This document shows positions 1 through 9,355 of a stretch of 64,000 nucleotides of DNA, one piece after another. This DNA is from CBDBIG01 sp965205845 [NCBI: bacterium]. GTDB lineage: Bacteria > SAR324. Position 1 is the first letter of the stretch, and every line of letters begins with the position of its first letter. The stretch is from positions 806,001 to 870,000 of the forward strand of contig CBDBIG010000003.1 of the NCBI GenBank assembly GCA_965205845.1, read 5' to 3'. Position numbers and translations under genes: made by a program. Under the pieces are notes generated by a model, which did not search any database, had not been told where the DNA came from, and saw only the letters and a list, made by a program, of their open reading frames with translations.

Positions 1-1
1 A

Positions 2-139
2 GGCGCGTTAGCGGACCAACGTTTGGGGGCAGGGTTAATGTGGACAATGGGAACGATGCTCCATTTGGCTGGAATTGCAGGGATTTTTATAGCCCTTAGT
101 ATTCAGGCGCAGCAAGATGAACCCACCTATCTTGCTTAG
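2..139 (+). CDS. C-terminal end of a CtaG-like cytochrome oxidase assembly protein (partial)
   Basis: An open frame enters from the left edge and stops at TAG 137-139. The 45 visible residues contain ADQRLGAGLMWTMG followed by a hydrophobic helix. This resembles the last transmembrane segment of the caa3_CtaG family, where a DQQLGG-like loop and a MW pair precede the final helix. Proteins of that family are inner-membrane helpers of copper delivery to cytochrome c oxidase. The gene starts outside the window, so only the tail can be judged. The assignment rests on a short conserved stretch and the membrane-segment pattern. Confidence 0.55.
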   Translation, partial: GALADQRLGAGLMWTMGTMLHLAGIAGIFIALSIQAQQDEPTYLA

Positions 140-488
140 GCCTTTAAAAAAGTTCCACAAAAAAGCAAGCAGGGGGGCATGACCATCCTTGCAATAGGCA
201 TTTTTTGGGCTGCATGCCAACCTAGTTTTTAGAATTGGATGAAGCAAGAAAAAATGACGCAAGGCAGACGTTTTTAAAACTGGCTGCATCAGGATTGATT
301 TTAGGCTCTCAAAAATACAGATACGCATTCAAAATAGGCATCCCTTTAGACAGTTATCTCCTATTCTTAATACCGTCAGCATTCCTTCTTTCTTTGAAAA
401 AAACAGAGTCCCGATGCACTATTAAGAAACGAGAGTACTGGCAGACACATTAAATTTTGTAGAAAAAAACCCTCGGTTCGTTATCGCC
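140..488. other. Non-coding or unrecognised stretch
   Basis: Between the CtaG-like stop and the convergent outer-membrane protein gene there are only short open frames without family resemblance. I see no RNA gene or clear hairpin terminator here. Confidence 0.4.
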
Positions 489-1364
489 TTAAAATAATAT
501 ACCAACAGCAAACACAGGGCCATTTACGCTGGTTTTTACGTGGCGAAAAGGGAAGAAATTGGGTGTGCTACCATCGCTTGCAAATGCCGTTCGGCGCATG
601 AAAAATAGAGATGGTTGTGTTTTTCTACCGTTGATCTTCACGCTAGGCGCACTTGCGTTCGAACTCAGCCAACCCACCCGAATGTATAAACCTATGCGGC
701 TGGGCCATGGCCTTTCGATATCAAATCCCAGCATATTTACCGTAATATTATCGGCTACGGTTTCAATTTTTACTTGATCCCCCGTCATATAGGTTCTGCC
801 AAGTGTACCCCCGAGGTTTAAAGAACGTGCACCTCCAAAAACCCTGACCGTCTGGTTTGCAAAGGTTGAGGCGACGTGGCCTTTGCCAATCATTCCAAAA
901 GGGCTGATCGACCACGAGTTGTTGATCGCAAAACGCAAGCCTGCCCCTCCCATCAAAGTTGCGCCTACAGCACTTGCTGCGCTCGCATAAGAAAAATCGA
1001 GCACATAGTACAGTTTGTTGGCGTTAAACCATTTTACGCCAAGGTTTATGCCACTGCCAATGTGTTTCTTGTTACCTAAAGAAAATGCGAGCGGAAAATA
1101 CCCAGGGTTGGTTGAGGGTGAAGTTGCATAATTTGAAACAATTGTATCCTCATACCCCGCTTGTTGAATGTTGAATCCCGTGTAGCCTGCATAATAAAAT
1201 CCATCTGCCCAAGCCGTTTGCCAAAATACGCAAACACCCGCCCAAGTTGTCATATAGATCAATAAAATAGCGAGTTTAGCAAGCGTTAAATGGAAACATA
1301 CACAACGTGGATTTGGCCAAAAAGGAGGCACTTTAGGCGGGTAAAGGCTGGGGCTTTTAAACAT
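489..1364 (-). CDS. Predicted outer-membrane beta-barrel protein
   Basis: About 291 residues. A hydrophobic segment rich in Leu, Ile, Ala and Trp ends in an AWA-like signal peptidase site followed by DGFYYAGYTGF. The mature part is rich in alternating aromatic and small residues, with motifs such as SGINLGVKWF and LRFAINNSWSISPFG that suggest amphipathic strands. It ends in GPVFAVGILF; a C-terminal phenylalanine is the usual BamA-recognised end of outer-membrane barrels. The first ATG (at 1364) is chosen; a TTG lies six codons upstream. The precise family was not recognised. It looks like an OmpW/OmpA-barrel-sized porin-like protein, and its role cannot be stated. Confidence 0.6.
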   Translation of the reverse strand: MFKSPSLYPPKVPPFWPNPRCVCFHLTLAKLAILLIYMTTWAGVCVFWQTAWADGFYYAGYTGFNIQQAGYEDTIVSNYATSPSTNPGYFPLAFSLGNKKHIGSGINLGVKWFNANKLYYVLDFSYASAASAVGATLMGGAGLRFAINNSWSISPFGMIGKGHVASTFANQTVRVFGGARSLNLGGTLGRTYMTGDQVKIETVADNITVNMLGFDIERPWPSRIGLYIRVGWLSSNASAPSVKINGRKTQPSLFFMRRTAFASDGSTPNFFPFRHVKTSVNGPVFAVGILF

Positions 1365-1450
1365 GGCGCATTCATAGCACAAAATGCGTTTTAAATGTGA
1401 GGTGGTGTTTTATGAGTGAATGCTTAGGGCTTTAAAAGATGCGTAAACAT

Positions 1451-1473
1451 GGTCCCCGTCCCCATGGTTTGCA
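1451..1473. repeat. Dispersed GTCCCCGTCCCCATG-type repeat
   Basis: A copy of the dispersed motif GTCCCCGTCCCCATGG followed by TTTGCA. Related copies lie near 5525, 5582, 24779 and 62760. It sits in the otherwise gene-poor 1365-1663 interval upstream of the acyl-CoA dehydrogenase gene. The part after CCATG resembles the core of the Mu-like ends, so it may be a solo end of a related element. Confidence 0.5.
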
Positions 1474-1663
1474 GACCACATGGAAATGGCGAAAAATGGC
1501 GGGATATAGCGGGATGAGGATGCAAGGTTTGGGCTCGTCCCCAAGCGACCACCTTTGATACGGAGGTTTACCTTGGCTTGAAGGGGCCCACGGTTGTTGT
1601 TTGTGGTTACTTGTGCCATGATTGCACCCCGGGATAAAAATACACCATTAAAGGGGGGTTGCC

Positions 1664-3334
1664 ATGAGCGCACGTAGTCCTATTTCCAGTTTGCCGACCC
1701 ACGAAGTAACCAATGTGCCGCCTGCAATTGGGGATCAGAATCTGTATAAAACCGATTTGGCATTGCAAGAAGGTGTTGCGCGCAATGGTGCAGGTTGGGC
1801 ATCCCAACTGTTGTTGGATTTTGGGAAAGAGGCGGGAACTGAAGCGACTTTTGAGCTAGCAAACCAGGCAAATAGGCAGCCACCAGAGCTTCGCGCATTC
1901 GACCGCAATGGAATGCGGATCAATCAGGTAGATTTTCACCCGGCCTATCACGATCTGATGGATCTTGCCATCCGCAATGATCTGCCGACGTTTGCTTGGA
2001 ATAATATCAAAGAAGGCAACCATGTGGCTCACGGTGCCTTAAACTACCTGTTGATTCAGGTGGAGGGCGGCGTTCTCTGCCCCATGTCAATGACCTATTC
2101 CGCAATTCCCGCCTTAAAAGCGACGGCGTGCGTTGAGAAAGAATGGCTTCCCCGGATTTTATCCCAGGAGTACGACAAACGAGATATTCCGGCTGAAGAA
2201 AAAAATGGTGTGACCATTGGAATGTTCATGACGGAAAAGCAAGGGGGATCCGATGTGCGTGCGAATTCCACGCGGGCGCGTCCGGAGAAATCCGAAGAAG
2301 GGGCTGGTGCTCCCTACACTTTGTCCGGCCACAAGTTTTTCTGTTCTGCGCCCATGTCAGATGCCTTTTTGACCTTGGCTTATACGGACAGTGGGTTGAG
2401 TTGTTTTGTAATGCCTCGATGGCGCCCTGACGGTACTCGGAACGGCCTTTATATTCAGCGATTAAAAGACAAAATGGGCAATAAATCGAACGCCTCGAGT
2501 GAAATGGAACTGGTGGAGGCGCATGGCGTAATGCTGGGCGAAGAGGGCCGTGGTGTTCGGACGATAATTGAGATGGTCAATGCGAATAGGTATCACTGTA
2601 GCCTTGGATCCGCGGGTTTGATGCGGCAAGCACTTGTGCAGGCATTGCATCATGCAAACCATCGGATGGCTTTTCAGAAGAAACTGATTGAGCAGCCGCT
2701 AATGCGCAATGTTTTGTCAGATATGGCCATTGAATCGGAGGCGGCAACGGCACTGTTTTTGCGTTTGGGGCGGGCCATTGGTGAAGGAGAGCATGATCCA
2801 AAAGAGGCCGCCCTCGCCCGAATGGGAACGGCAATTGGGAAATACTGGATTTGCAAACGCGCACCGGGATTGGTGGGCGAGGCCTTGGAATGTTTGGGGG
2901 GTCCGGGTTATGTTGAGGAAAGTGTTCTCCCACGCCTCTATCGCGAAGCCCCACTCAATAGCATCTGGGAAGGTTCTGGCAATGTCATTTGCCTCGATGT
3001 TTTGCGGGCGATGCATCGCGATTCAAAGGTGCTGCCGGCTTTTTTGACTGAGATTGAACGGGCGATGGGGCGCAATTTGCGGTTGGATGCTTTTATTTTG
3101 AACCTAAAATCGGAATTGAAAAACTTGGAACACATGGAGATCCGCGCCCGGCGTGTCACGGAGATGATAGCCTTGGCCTGGCAAGGGTCCCTTTTGGTTC
3201 AATATAGCCCGCCCGCCATCTCTGACGCGTTTTGTGCGTCACGACTGGGGGAGCACTGGTCCGGTGCCTACGGTTCTTTGCCCAGTGAAACAGATTTCGA
3301 GACCATCCTCGACCGCGCCCAAGGCATTGCCTGA
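1664..3334 (+). CDS. aidB: AidB-type acyl-CoA dehydrogenase family protein
   Basis: 556 residues, close to the size of E. coli AidB (about 540). AidB-class signatures are visible: the FAD-site loop TEKQGGSDV, the following SGHKFFCSAP strand, the helical domain with GEEGRGVRTIIEM, and the subfamily motif LNSIWEGSGNVICLDVLRA. Family members bind FAD; E. coli AidB is induced by alkylation damage and also binds DNA, while other members act as isovaleryl-CoA-like dehydrogenases. No ada or alkylation-repair gene is adjacent here, so the repair link is inferred from family only. The ATG at 1664 follows AAGGGGGG at good spacing. It appears to be a single-gene unit, convergent with a broken phage-type gene. 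Confidence 0.85.
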   Translation: MSARSPISSLPTHEVTNVPPAIGDQNLYKTDLALQEGVARNGAGWASQLLLDFGKEAGTEATFELANQANRQPPELRAFDRNGMRINQVDFHPAYHDLMDLAIRNDLPTFAWNNIKEGNHVAHGALNYLLIQVEGGVLCPMSMTYSAIPALKATACVEKEWLPRILSQEYDKRDIPAEEKNGVTIGMFMTEKQGGSDVRANSTRARPEKSEEGAGAPYTLSGHKFFCSAPMSDAFLTLAYTDSGLSCFVMPRWRPDGTRNGLYIQRLKDKMGNKSNASSEMELVEAHGVMLGEEGRGVRTIIEMVNANRYHCSLGSAGLMRQALVQALHHANHRMAFQKKLIEQPLMRNVLSDMAIESEAATALFLRLGRAIGEGEHDPKEAALARMGTAIGKYWICKRAPGLVGEALECLGGPGYVEESVLPRLYREAPLNSIWEGSGNVICLDVLRAMHRDSKVLPAFLTEIERAMGRNLRLDAFILNLKSELKNLEHMEIRARRVTEMIALAWQGSLLVQYSPPAISDAFCASRLGEHWSGAYGSLPSETDFETILDRAQGIA

Positions 3335-3339
3335 GACGG

Positions 3340-4328
3340 GTTCGCCTTTTAGACAGTTTTTTGGTCCGCGATGCCGTGGGTTCGTCTTACGTGCAATGCT
3401 CTCCACCGCCCGCCCGGCAGCCAGTTGGCGAAGGGCTTTGGCGTTCTTGCCCCGGAACAAGCTTGGAAGATTGTTGAACTCCCTTTTGCCAAAAGCCTCA
3501 ATCACGGCAAGGGGGTTTTGGGTTGCATACACCAAAACCACTTTTTGCATGGCCTCACCCCTGGGAAACGTGGCTTGAATTCCCCCAATAACCTCCTCGT
3601 TCACGGAGTGCGTTCACCCCTGGGAAACGTGGCTTGAATTCCCCCAATAACCTCCTCGTTCACGGAGTGCGTTCACCCCTGGGAAACGTGGCTTGAATTC
3701 CCCCAATAACTTCCTCGTTCACGGAGTGCGTTCACCCCTGGGAAACGTGGCTTGAATTCCCCCAATAACTTCCTCGTTCACGGAGTGCGTTCACCCCTGC
3801 AAATAGCGTGGCCAAGGCTTGATCCGCAGTCGTTTCGCCTTTGCCTAACGCGTTAAGGATGTTTGCCTGCAAAAAGCCATACTCGTTTTTTCTCCCTTTA
3901 ATTCGCGCCCCAATCGACTTCGACCTCATCTTCAGTTCGCCAGGCACGCGGTGCTGCTCAAAAAGCAAGCCCGAGCGTTGGTGCATTAGTTCGTCTGCGC
4001 CATACATTTGCTTCACGTCATCGCGCAATTCAACCACCCCCTTGTGCCAGTAGGCCAACTGCGCTTCCTCGCTGTGCCCGTTTTTTACCGCTTCAATTTG
4101 CAACACCCCCATACGCTCTTTCAGCCCGTTCTCCAAACGGGCACTCTCGCTACCAATATGCAACTTCATGCTCGCTCTTTGCTCGCCCAAACGGGCATCG
4201 GTCAGGCGGGTTATCCCCTGGCCCACCTGCTGCAAACCCTGTCCCCAAGCCTCATATTCGTTTATCGCACGCCTGCTTGGGGTGGCTTGAAGGCGCACCC
4301 GCCCGTTTAAACGGTTCAAAATCGCCAC
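3340..4328 (-). pseudogene. Broken helical phage-type virion protein
   Basis: Reading leftwards from 4328, an intact N-terminal part of about 170 residues is mostly charged and helical (EYEAWGQGLQQVGQGITRL, then long Gln/Glu/Arg-rich helices). At ALATLFAGVNALRE it runs into four 59-bp repeats. Because 59 is not a multiple of three, each repeat shifts the frame. Beyond the array a matching continuation (MQKVVLVYATQNPLAVIEAF) resumes and fades into the aidB 3' end. The general look, including a repeated NPLAVIEAFGKREF-like motif, resembles podovirus internal virion proteins, but I cannot name the family firmly. With the T7 gp11-like gene at 39.0 kb it may come from one old podovirus. Confidence 0.5.
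3554..3796. repeat. 59-bp direct tandem repeat, about four copies
   Basis: The anchor CTGGGAAACGTGGCTTGAAT recurs at 3561, 3620, 3679 and 3738, and a degraded fifth copy starts at 3797. Copies are nearly identical; one position alternates between CCTCC and CTTCC. There are no unique spacers, so it is a simple tandem array, not a CRISPR. It lies inside the minus-strand phage-type gene and destroys its frame. Confidence 0.95.
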
Positions 4329-4453
4329 CTCACAAAGCCCCCTTAAATGCTACAAGTTTTTTTTTCCAGAGGACTTCGTGCTAGGCTCAAGCACCCCCTT
4401 AGCCGAGTATAGCACAACAGCGTAACGCCTTGCTTATTAAAAGGTTTTTTCCC

Positions 4454-5344
4454 ATGCCTGCACCCCAACAAGCAAACTTTGCACTCCAACTTAACTACGA
4501 TGGCACCACCACCAGTGCCTCACGCATCTTTAAGGGTATTCAAGAAACGCTTGATGCTTTTGAGGAAATGGATAAGCGATTTGTTCCATGCATTGATGAA
4601 AAAATCGAATCCATTTTAATGCTTGAAAATGTCGAGCAAGGCTCCATTAAACTTTGGTTGCGTCAAGTATTAAAAAGCACGGATGACCAAGCGTTAAAAA
4701 ACCTCGACTGGAAAACTCTGGTGGGGGAATTTCTGGTGCAGACAAAATATTTGCTAATTGCGTGGTTGGGGGAAAAGACGACAACGCTATCGGCAAGGGG
4801 CTTGAATGCGATAAGCAACAGGATTCAACAAGAAGCACAAAATAGCGAGCTTCGCCACCTTCCCGTCTACCAAAAACCCTCTCAAAAAGACTTGGTTGAG
4901 ATAATAAGGCGCATGCAAGAAACTTCCAAAATGCTTGGCCCCAGTGAGAAATTTACCTACTTTACCCCAGGTAAAGAACCCAAAAGTTGGGGTGCTCTTT
5001 CGATTGCACCAGAGAATTTAGAAGCGTTGCTTATACAAAAAACCATCGTGCAGCCCGCTGCAGGCATGCAGCTGCTGGTGCGCAAACCCGATTATCTAAG
5101 CGATGCACAATGGGAGTTTAAGAAGGGCAAGCATCCCATCCGTGCGAGCATTTTCGACAAAAAATGGCTGAAAGCGTTTCATAACAAAGAAATTTCCCTG
5201 CGCCCGGGGGATAGCCTAGAGTGCATGGTGGAAGTAATCACGGCTTACGATGACACCGATGCCGTTTTGCGTGAAACCTACAACATCACCAAGGTTCATC
5301 GGGTGCGCCCTGCACCCATGCAAACAAATATTCCATCTTCTTAA
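4454..5344 (+). CDS. Hypothetical protein of about 296 residues
   Basis: An intact frame with the start chosen at MPAPQQANFALQLNY; an earlier ATG at 4430 is possible. The N-terminal half is acidic and helical (FEEMDKRF, IESILMLENVEQGSIKLWL). The C-terminal half contains KKWLKAFHNKEISLRPGDSL followed by a strand-rich end with hydrophobic VEVITAY. No signal peptide or membrane helix is seen. The NYDG opening and the SIKLWL motif recall uncharacterised proteins of mobile regions, but I do not recognise a family. It is followed directly by a perfect inverted repeat that may end transcription and is divergent from the broken virion gene. Confidence 0.6.
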   Translation: MPAPQQANFALQLNYDGTTTSASRIFKGIQETLDAFEEMDKRFVPCIDEKIESILMLENVEQGSIKLWLRQVLKSTDDQALKNLDWKTLVGEFLVQTKYLLIAWLGEKTTTLSARGLNAISNRIQQEAQNSELRHLPVYQKPSQKDLVEIIRRMQETSKMLGPSEKFTYFTPGKEPKSWGALSIAPENLEALLIQKTIVQPAAGMQLLVRKPDYLSDAQWEFKKGKHPIRASIFDKKWLKAFHNKEISLRPGDSLECMVEVITAYDDTDAVLRETYNITKVHRVRPAPMQTNIPSS

Positions 5345-5345
5345 A

Positions 5346-5374
5346 GTTAAGGGCAATCGGGGCACCCCTTAACC
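5346..5374. terminator. Inverted repeat after the hypothetical gene
   Basis: GTTAAGGG and CCCTTAAC form a perfect 8-bp stem with a GC-rich loop directly after the stop at 5344. No T-run follows immediately, so intrinsic termination is uncertain. Confidence 0.35.
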
Positions 5375-5524
5375 CTATACTTAAAATGATACCAAATCGC
5401 TCTGCCCGCAGAACCCTGCAAGGCTTTTTTAAGGCTTCTTGCTTGGGCATCTAACAACAGCCAAAACCAACCCTCGACCCTGTGGAAACCGCGATTAACC
5501 ATAAAAACCATCATCTTTGCCAGT

Positions 5525-5602
5525 CGCAAAGCATGGGGACGGAGACACCCGCTAATATCCCATTATTTCCATGTGGCCCCATAAGCATGGGGACGGGGGC
5601 AG
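5525..5602. repeat. Two GCATGGGGACGG dispersed repeat copies
   Basis: GCAAAGCATGGGGACGGAGA (from 5527) and TAAGCATGGGGACGGGGGCA (from 5583) are two same-orientation copies of a motif also found near 1451, 24779 and 62760. They lie in the gap between the hypothetical gene and speE. This is the same core as the Mu-like end sequence (GCAAAGCATG) but with a G-rich tip. Confidence 0.55.
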
Positions 5603-5667
5603 CAGGGGGAAATTCAGATTTTATGCTGCCGTGATGGCCTGTTCGATGAGGGCTATTTGAAGGAAGG

Positions 5668-6525
5668 TTATGAGGCCGAACGGGTTGTGATAATGGTGCG
5701 TTGAATGCTAGCAGGGAGCACAAAAGCGGCACGGTGCAAGGCAAGGGTGTAATGGCGCAGGTCAGCCAAAAAAGCTGGGGATTTTTGCGGGGACTGCTTG
5801 CGGGGATCAAAGCAATCGCTGGCGATACAAAAGCTCCACAACCCCCCGGGGTAGGTAGGAATGCTGGCCAAATGCAGTGCTGCATGCTTAAATTTTGCAC
5901 TTAAACTTTGGATAGAGCGCGTTTGTATCTCGGGGTCAATCGCTGGGCTTTCTGTTTGAAATACCGCCAGACCCCCCTGCTTTAAGGCACGATGCACCTT
6001 TTGATAAAACGGTGCGGTAAACAACTTGGCCGCCTCACCCACGGGGTCGATCGAATCCACAACAATGGCATCGTAAGTAGCAGCATGTGCATCCAAATAA
6101 TCAAAACCATCGCAGCAATATACGCGCACCTTAGGGTTGCTTAGTTGGGCAGACAAACTAGAGAAATGCGCTTTGCAGACCACAACCACTGCCTCATCTA
6201 TTTCCACCAAATCAACACGCTCAACGCTGGGGTAACGCAATACCTCGCGTACACTCCCCCCATCACCGCCGCCAATCACCAATACCCGCTGGGGGTTGGG
6301 ATGCAGCATCAAAACGGGATGCACAATCATTTCGTGGTAAATAAACTCGTCCCGTTCGGTAAGCATCACACAGCCATCGAGGAGCAACATTTTGCCATAG
6401 GCAAAGGTATCCACCACCTCGATGCGCTGAAAAGCACTTTGCAATTGGACAAGGCGCTCTTTGACCCTAAAGGTCAGCCCGTGGTAGGGCGTGTGCTTTT
6501 CAAGGTACCAATCTTCTGTGGGCAT
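5668..6525 (-). CDS. speE: Spermidine synthase (polyamine aminopropyltransferase)
   Basis: 285 residues from the ATG at 6525 (MPTEDWYLEKHT), the normal length for SpeE. It transfers an aminopropyl group from decarboxylated S-adenosylmethionine to putrescine. Visible hallmarks are the N-terminal strand domain (FQRIEVVDT, YGKMLLLDG, DEFIYHEMIVHP), the nucleotide loop VIGGGDGGSVREVLRY, acidic VEIDEAVV, CCDGFDYL, and the catalytic loop DAIVVDSIDPVGEAA with PGGLWSF near the C-terminus. Longer upstream in-frame codons look like non-coding leader. No speD is nearby. The last codons contain a short stretch that also occurs near 7145. Confidence 0.93.
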   Translation of the reverse strand: MPTEDWYLEKHTPYHGLTFRVKERLVQLQSAFQRIEVVDTFAYGKMLLLDGCVMLTERDEFIYHEMIVHPVLMLHPNPQRVLVIGGGDGGSVREVLRYPSVERVDLVEIDEAVVVVCKAHFSSLSAQLSNPKVRVYCCDGFDYLDAHAATYDAIVVDSIDPVGEAAKLFTAPFYQKVHRALKQGGLAVFQTESPAIDPEIQTRSIQSLSAKFKHAALHLASIPTYPGGLWSFCIASDCFDPRKQSPQKSPAFLADLRHYTLALHRAAFVLPASIQRTIITTRSAS

Positions 6526-6838
6526 TTTAGCGTGACAGGGCTTTCTTGATGGGCATCGGAGCAGCGAACCGTTTTTTAGAAAAGGCTTGTGGCAACTGTA
6601 ATCGTTCCCATGCTTTGCCATTTTCATTGACACGCTTTTATATCAGTGGTTTTGCTGCAAGTTTTAAATAGCATGCTTTTTACGTATAATAATTCAAATG
6701 GAGTCAATATCGCAAAAAAACATGCTCCGGAAAATATGCGGTCAAGACAGGCTTGTGGTGGGGCGTATGAACGCTCTTTTAGAAACCCAAGAGACTGAGA
6801 CGATAGACTAAAAAAAGAGAACCAATTGGTAATATTTT

Positions 6839-7024
6839 ATGGCTTCTCCACTTAAAACGAAGCCCGAATCCCGAAGCCCGAAGCGCGATCTGCGCCGCAG
6901 GCACCATGCCCTTAAAATTCCAGGGCGCATTGCCTGCCGCAATTGTACCGCCCACATTCCTTTGCATCGGATATGCAGTGAGTGTGGCCATTACCGCGAA
7001 AAGCAGGTATTGGCCGGTAGTTAA
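6839..7024 (+). CDS. rpmF: 50S ribosomal protein bL32, zinc-binding form
   Basis: 61 residues: a basic N-terminus with SPKRDLRRRHHALK, then two cysteine pairs, CRNC and CSEC, and a GHYREKQVL end. The SxxRxxRRxHxAL core is diagnostic for bL32, and the four cysteines make it a zinc-ribbon form. It sits upstream of the fatty-acid genes as in the common rpmF-plsX-fabH-fabD arrangement, but plsX and fabH are absent here. A possible -10 box TATAAT is at 6685, followed by a 37-codon open frame (6698-6811) of unknown meaning. AAAAAGAGA lies upstream of the ATG. Confidence 0.9.
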   Translation: MASPLKTKPESRSPKRDLRRRHHALKIPGRIACRNCTAHIPLHRICSECGHYREKQVLAGS

Positions 7025-7025
7025 C

Positions 7026-7089
7026 GCCCAAAAAAAGGCTTGTTCCCACGACAAACACGGCCCTTTCAAAGGGAAACGCTTTTTTGGGC
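7026..7089 (+). terminator. Long inverted repeat after rpmF
   Basis: GCCCAAAAAA at about 7026 pairs with TTTTTTGGGC at about 7080-7089, with a second small stem CCCTTT/AAAGGG inside. The outer stem ends in a T-run, so it may work as a terminator separating rpmF from fabD. Confidence 0.45.
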
Positions 7090-7452
7090 TTATGCCTGCT
7101 TGGCCTGGAAGGATTGCTGCCATCAGCCATGATTAAGTAAGAACGGGTCGTGATAATGGATCTTGATAGCAATGGGTCGGGTGTAACAACAAGACCTCGT
7201 TCGCAAAACGGGTTTGGCAGCGTGTTGATGGGTTGTGCCAAGTCCGCCTGGTGTTGCTAAAAATCGCCCGCTGTGGCAGGCTGAGAGCCGGCTTTGTGGG
7301 TAGCAGGTCCCGCGTGAGAATGGGCAAGATTGAATGGGCAAGATTGCAGGACGTCATGCTGGGGGCTTGGGAAAAAATTTCCCTAAAAGCAAAGGCATCG
7401 GTTGTTTTTCTCGAAATTTTTGACCCGGTATTTTTGATACAAATAAATTGCC
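7090..7452. other. Gap between rpmF and fabD with no gene seen
   Basis: In many bacteria plsX and fabH occupy this place; neither is present in any frame. The only notable item is GGTCGTGATAATGG near 7147, which matches the 3' end of speE (near 5685) in all but one base. Confidence 0.5.
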
Positions 7453-8370
7453 ATGAAATATGCGCTTATTTTTCCAGGGCAAGGATCGCAACAAGTGGGC
7501 ATGGGCAAAAACTTGGCCGCCGCGTTTCCAGAGGCCAATGCCGTATTCGAAGAGGCGAACGATACCCTAGGCCTCAATTTAAAAAAACTCTGCCTTGAAG
7601 GCCCTCAAGAAACCCTTACCCTAACCGAGAACGCCCAACCTGCCATTGTAACTTTGGCTGTGATGGCCTCCCGCGTGTTAGGAAGCCGTGTTCCATTAAT
7701 CCCGCACAGTGCTGCAGGACACAGCGTTGGCGAGTATTCTGCACTGGTGGCAGCGGGGGTGCTTTCGTTTGCCGATGCCCTCGGTGCGGTGCGGATGCGT
7801 GGGCGTTTTATGCAACAAGCCACCCCTGCAGGGGTGGGTGCCATGGCCGCTGTGTTGGGAATGGCTGCCGAGGAAGTGCGCACGTTGTGTGAGGAGGAAG
7901 CCAAAGGGCAGGTGGTGTGCCCTGCCAATTATAATACCCCCGGCCAAATTGTAATCTCGGGGCACGCACAAGCGGTCGACCGTGTGCTGGCCCGCGCAAA
8001 AGGCAAAAAACTGGCAGTCAGTGCACCCTTTCACTCACCCTTGCTTGAGCCCGCCGCCGTACAAATGGAAGGGGTGTTGGGCGCCCTCGCTTTTCATGAC
8101 GCTGCCTTTCCTATTATGACCAACTATGCCAACGTATTTATGCAAAAGGCAGCAGACTTCCCCCCCTCGCTGCGCATGCAAATCCCCTCTGCCGTGCGCT
8201 GGGATAGCGGCCTCCAAAAAATGCTGGCTTGCGGTGTGGGGGCATTGATTGAATTGGGTTGGGGAAAGGTGCTATGTTCCATGATGCGACGCATTGACAA
8301 AAGCACGACCACGTACAATGTGCAAGATGATCTCTCTTTACAAAATACGGAAAAACATTTACAACCATAA
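7453..8370 (+). CDS. fabD: Malonyl-CoA:ACP transacylase
   Basis: 305 residues, typical FabD length. It moves malonyl from CoA to acyl carrier protein and so supplies extender units to the elongation cycle. Visible: FPGQGSQQVGMG at the N-terminus, the nucleophile elbow GHSVGEYSAL with Ser91, the substrate arginine region VRMRGRFMQ, AVLG, NYNTPGQIVISG, and SAPFHSPLL with the catalytic histidine. It opens the cluster fabD-fabG-acpP-fabF on the same strand. The ATG at 7453 gives a clean MKYALIFPG start. Confidence 0.95.
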   Translation: MKYALIFPGQGSQQVGMGKNLAAAFPEANAVFEEANDTLGLNLKKLCLEGPQETLTLTENAQPAIVTLAVMASRVLGSRVPLIPHSAAGHSVGEYSALVAAGVLSFADALGAVRMRGRFMQQATPAGVGAMAAVLGMAAEEVRTLCEEEAKGQVVCPANYNTPGQIVISGHAQAVDRVLARAKGKKLAVSAPFHSPLLEPAAVQMEGVLGALAFHDAAFPIMTNYANVFMQKAADFPPSLRMQIPSAVRWDSGLQKMLACGVGALIELGWGKVLCSMMRRIDKSTTTYNVQDDLSLQNTEKHLQP

Positions 8371-8433
8371 TTGGTTTTTTGCCACCACCGTGTTTTTAGT
8401 GTGGACAACAACCTCAAACGGCTTACAGCACCC

Positions 8434-9180
8434 ATGGATGGCTTAATTTTAGATAAAAAAACAGCCTTGATAACGGGGGCAGGGCGGGGCATTGGCAAAA
8501 CCATTGCCCTCGAATTGGCGGCCCAAGGTGCCAATATCTGCTTTACCAACCTTCATCTTGAGCGTGGTGCGGCGGTAAAAAAAGAGATTTTGTCCTTGGG
8601 ACGAAAATGCCTGCACTTGGTGGCAGATTGCGGTGATGCAAAGGTGAGCGAAGACGTGGTAAAGCAATGCCTTGCGCAGTTTGCAAGCATTGATATCTTG
8701 GTCAACAATGCGGGCATTACCCGCGATGGTTTGGTGATGCGCATGCCCGTGGAGGATTGGCGTGAGGTGATGCGGGTTAATTTAGATGGGATGTTTTACA
8801 TGAGCAAGCCCGTTGCCCGCACCATGATGAAACAGCGCAGTGGACGCATTATCAATATCACCTCGGTGGTGGGTTTTACGGGAAATGCAGGGCAGATTAA
8901 CTACTGCAGTTCTAAGTCGGCGGCGGTCGGCTTTACCAAATCCCTTGCCAAAGAACTCGGATCCCGAGGGGTTACATGCAATGCCGTTGCCCCGGGGTTT
9001 ATTAACACCGATATGACTGCTGTGTTAGGCGACGGGCAGCGCAAAGCGTTGCTGGGGCAAATTGCTTTAGGACGGATGGGCGATGCCAAAGAAATTGCTC
9101 AGGTGGTATGCTTTTTGGCTGGCCCTGGGGCGAGCTATATCAGTGGGGAGGTTATTCATGTCAATGGTGGCATGTATTAG
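8434..9180 (+). CDS. fabG: 3-oxoacyl-ACP reductase
   Basis: 248 residues from ATG 8434, the usual FabG size; an in-frame ATG 63 bp upstream would add an untypical leader. It is a short-chain dehydrogenase that reduces 3-ketoacyl-ACP with NADPH. Cofactor loop TGAGRGIGK at about residues 14-22, NNAGITRDGL at 91-100, catalytic Ser144 (ITSVVG), Tyr157 and Lys161 (YCSSK), and GFINTDMT. The C-terminus YISGEVIHVNGGMY is classical. It is 63 bp downstream of fabD. Confidence 0.95.
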   Translation: MDGLILDKKTALITGAGRGIGKTIALELAAQGANICFTNLHLERGAAVKKEILSLGRKCLHLVADCGDAKVSEDVVKQCLAQFASIDILVNNAGITRDGLVMRMPVEDWREVMRVNLDGMFYMSKPVARTMMKQRSGRIINITSVVGFTGNAGQINYCSSKSAAVGFTKSLAKELGSRGVTCNAVAPGFINTDMTAVLGDGQRKALLGQIALGRMGDAKEIAQVVCFLAGPGASYISGEVIHVNGGMY

Positions 9181-9355
9181 TTTTAAAATTGACATTGTGG
9201 TGTTTCCACGAGCACACTGTGGGTGTGCGTATAACGAGGGCGGATAGAAAGAACCGTTTAATGACCGTTGCATGGCATTTATCTCATGCCCTATTTTGAT
9301 ACTTACCTGTGTGGAACTACCATCTATCTTTTAACAGAAAGAGAGGCTTGAAATT

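Noticed and set aside
6698-6811. 37-codon frame before rpmF behind a TATAAT box
   Set aside because: Too short and without resemblance to YceD or any leader peptide; mentioned only in the rpmF entry.
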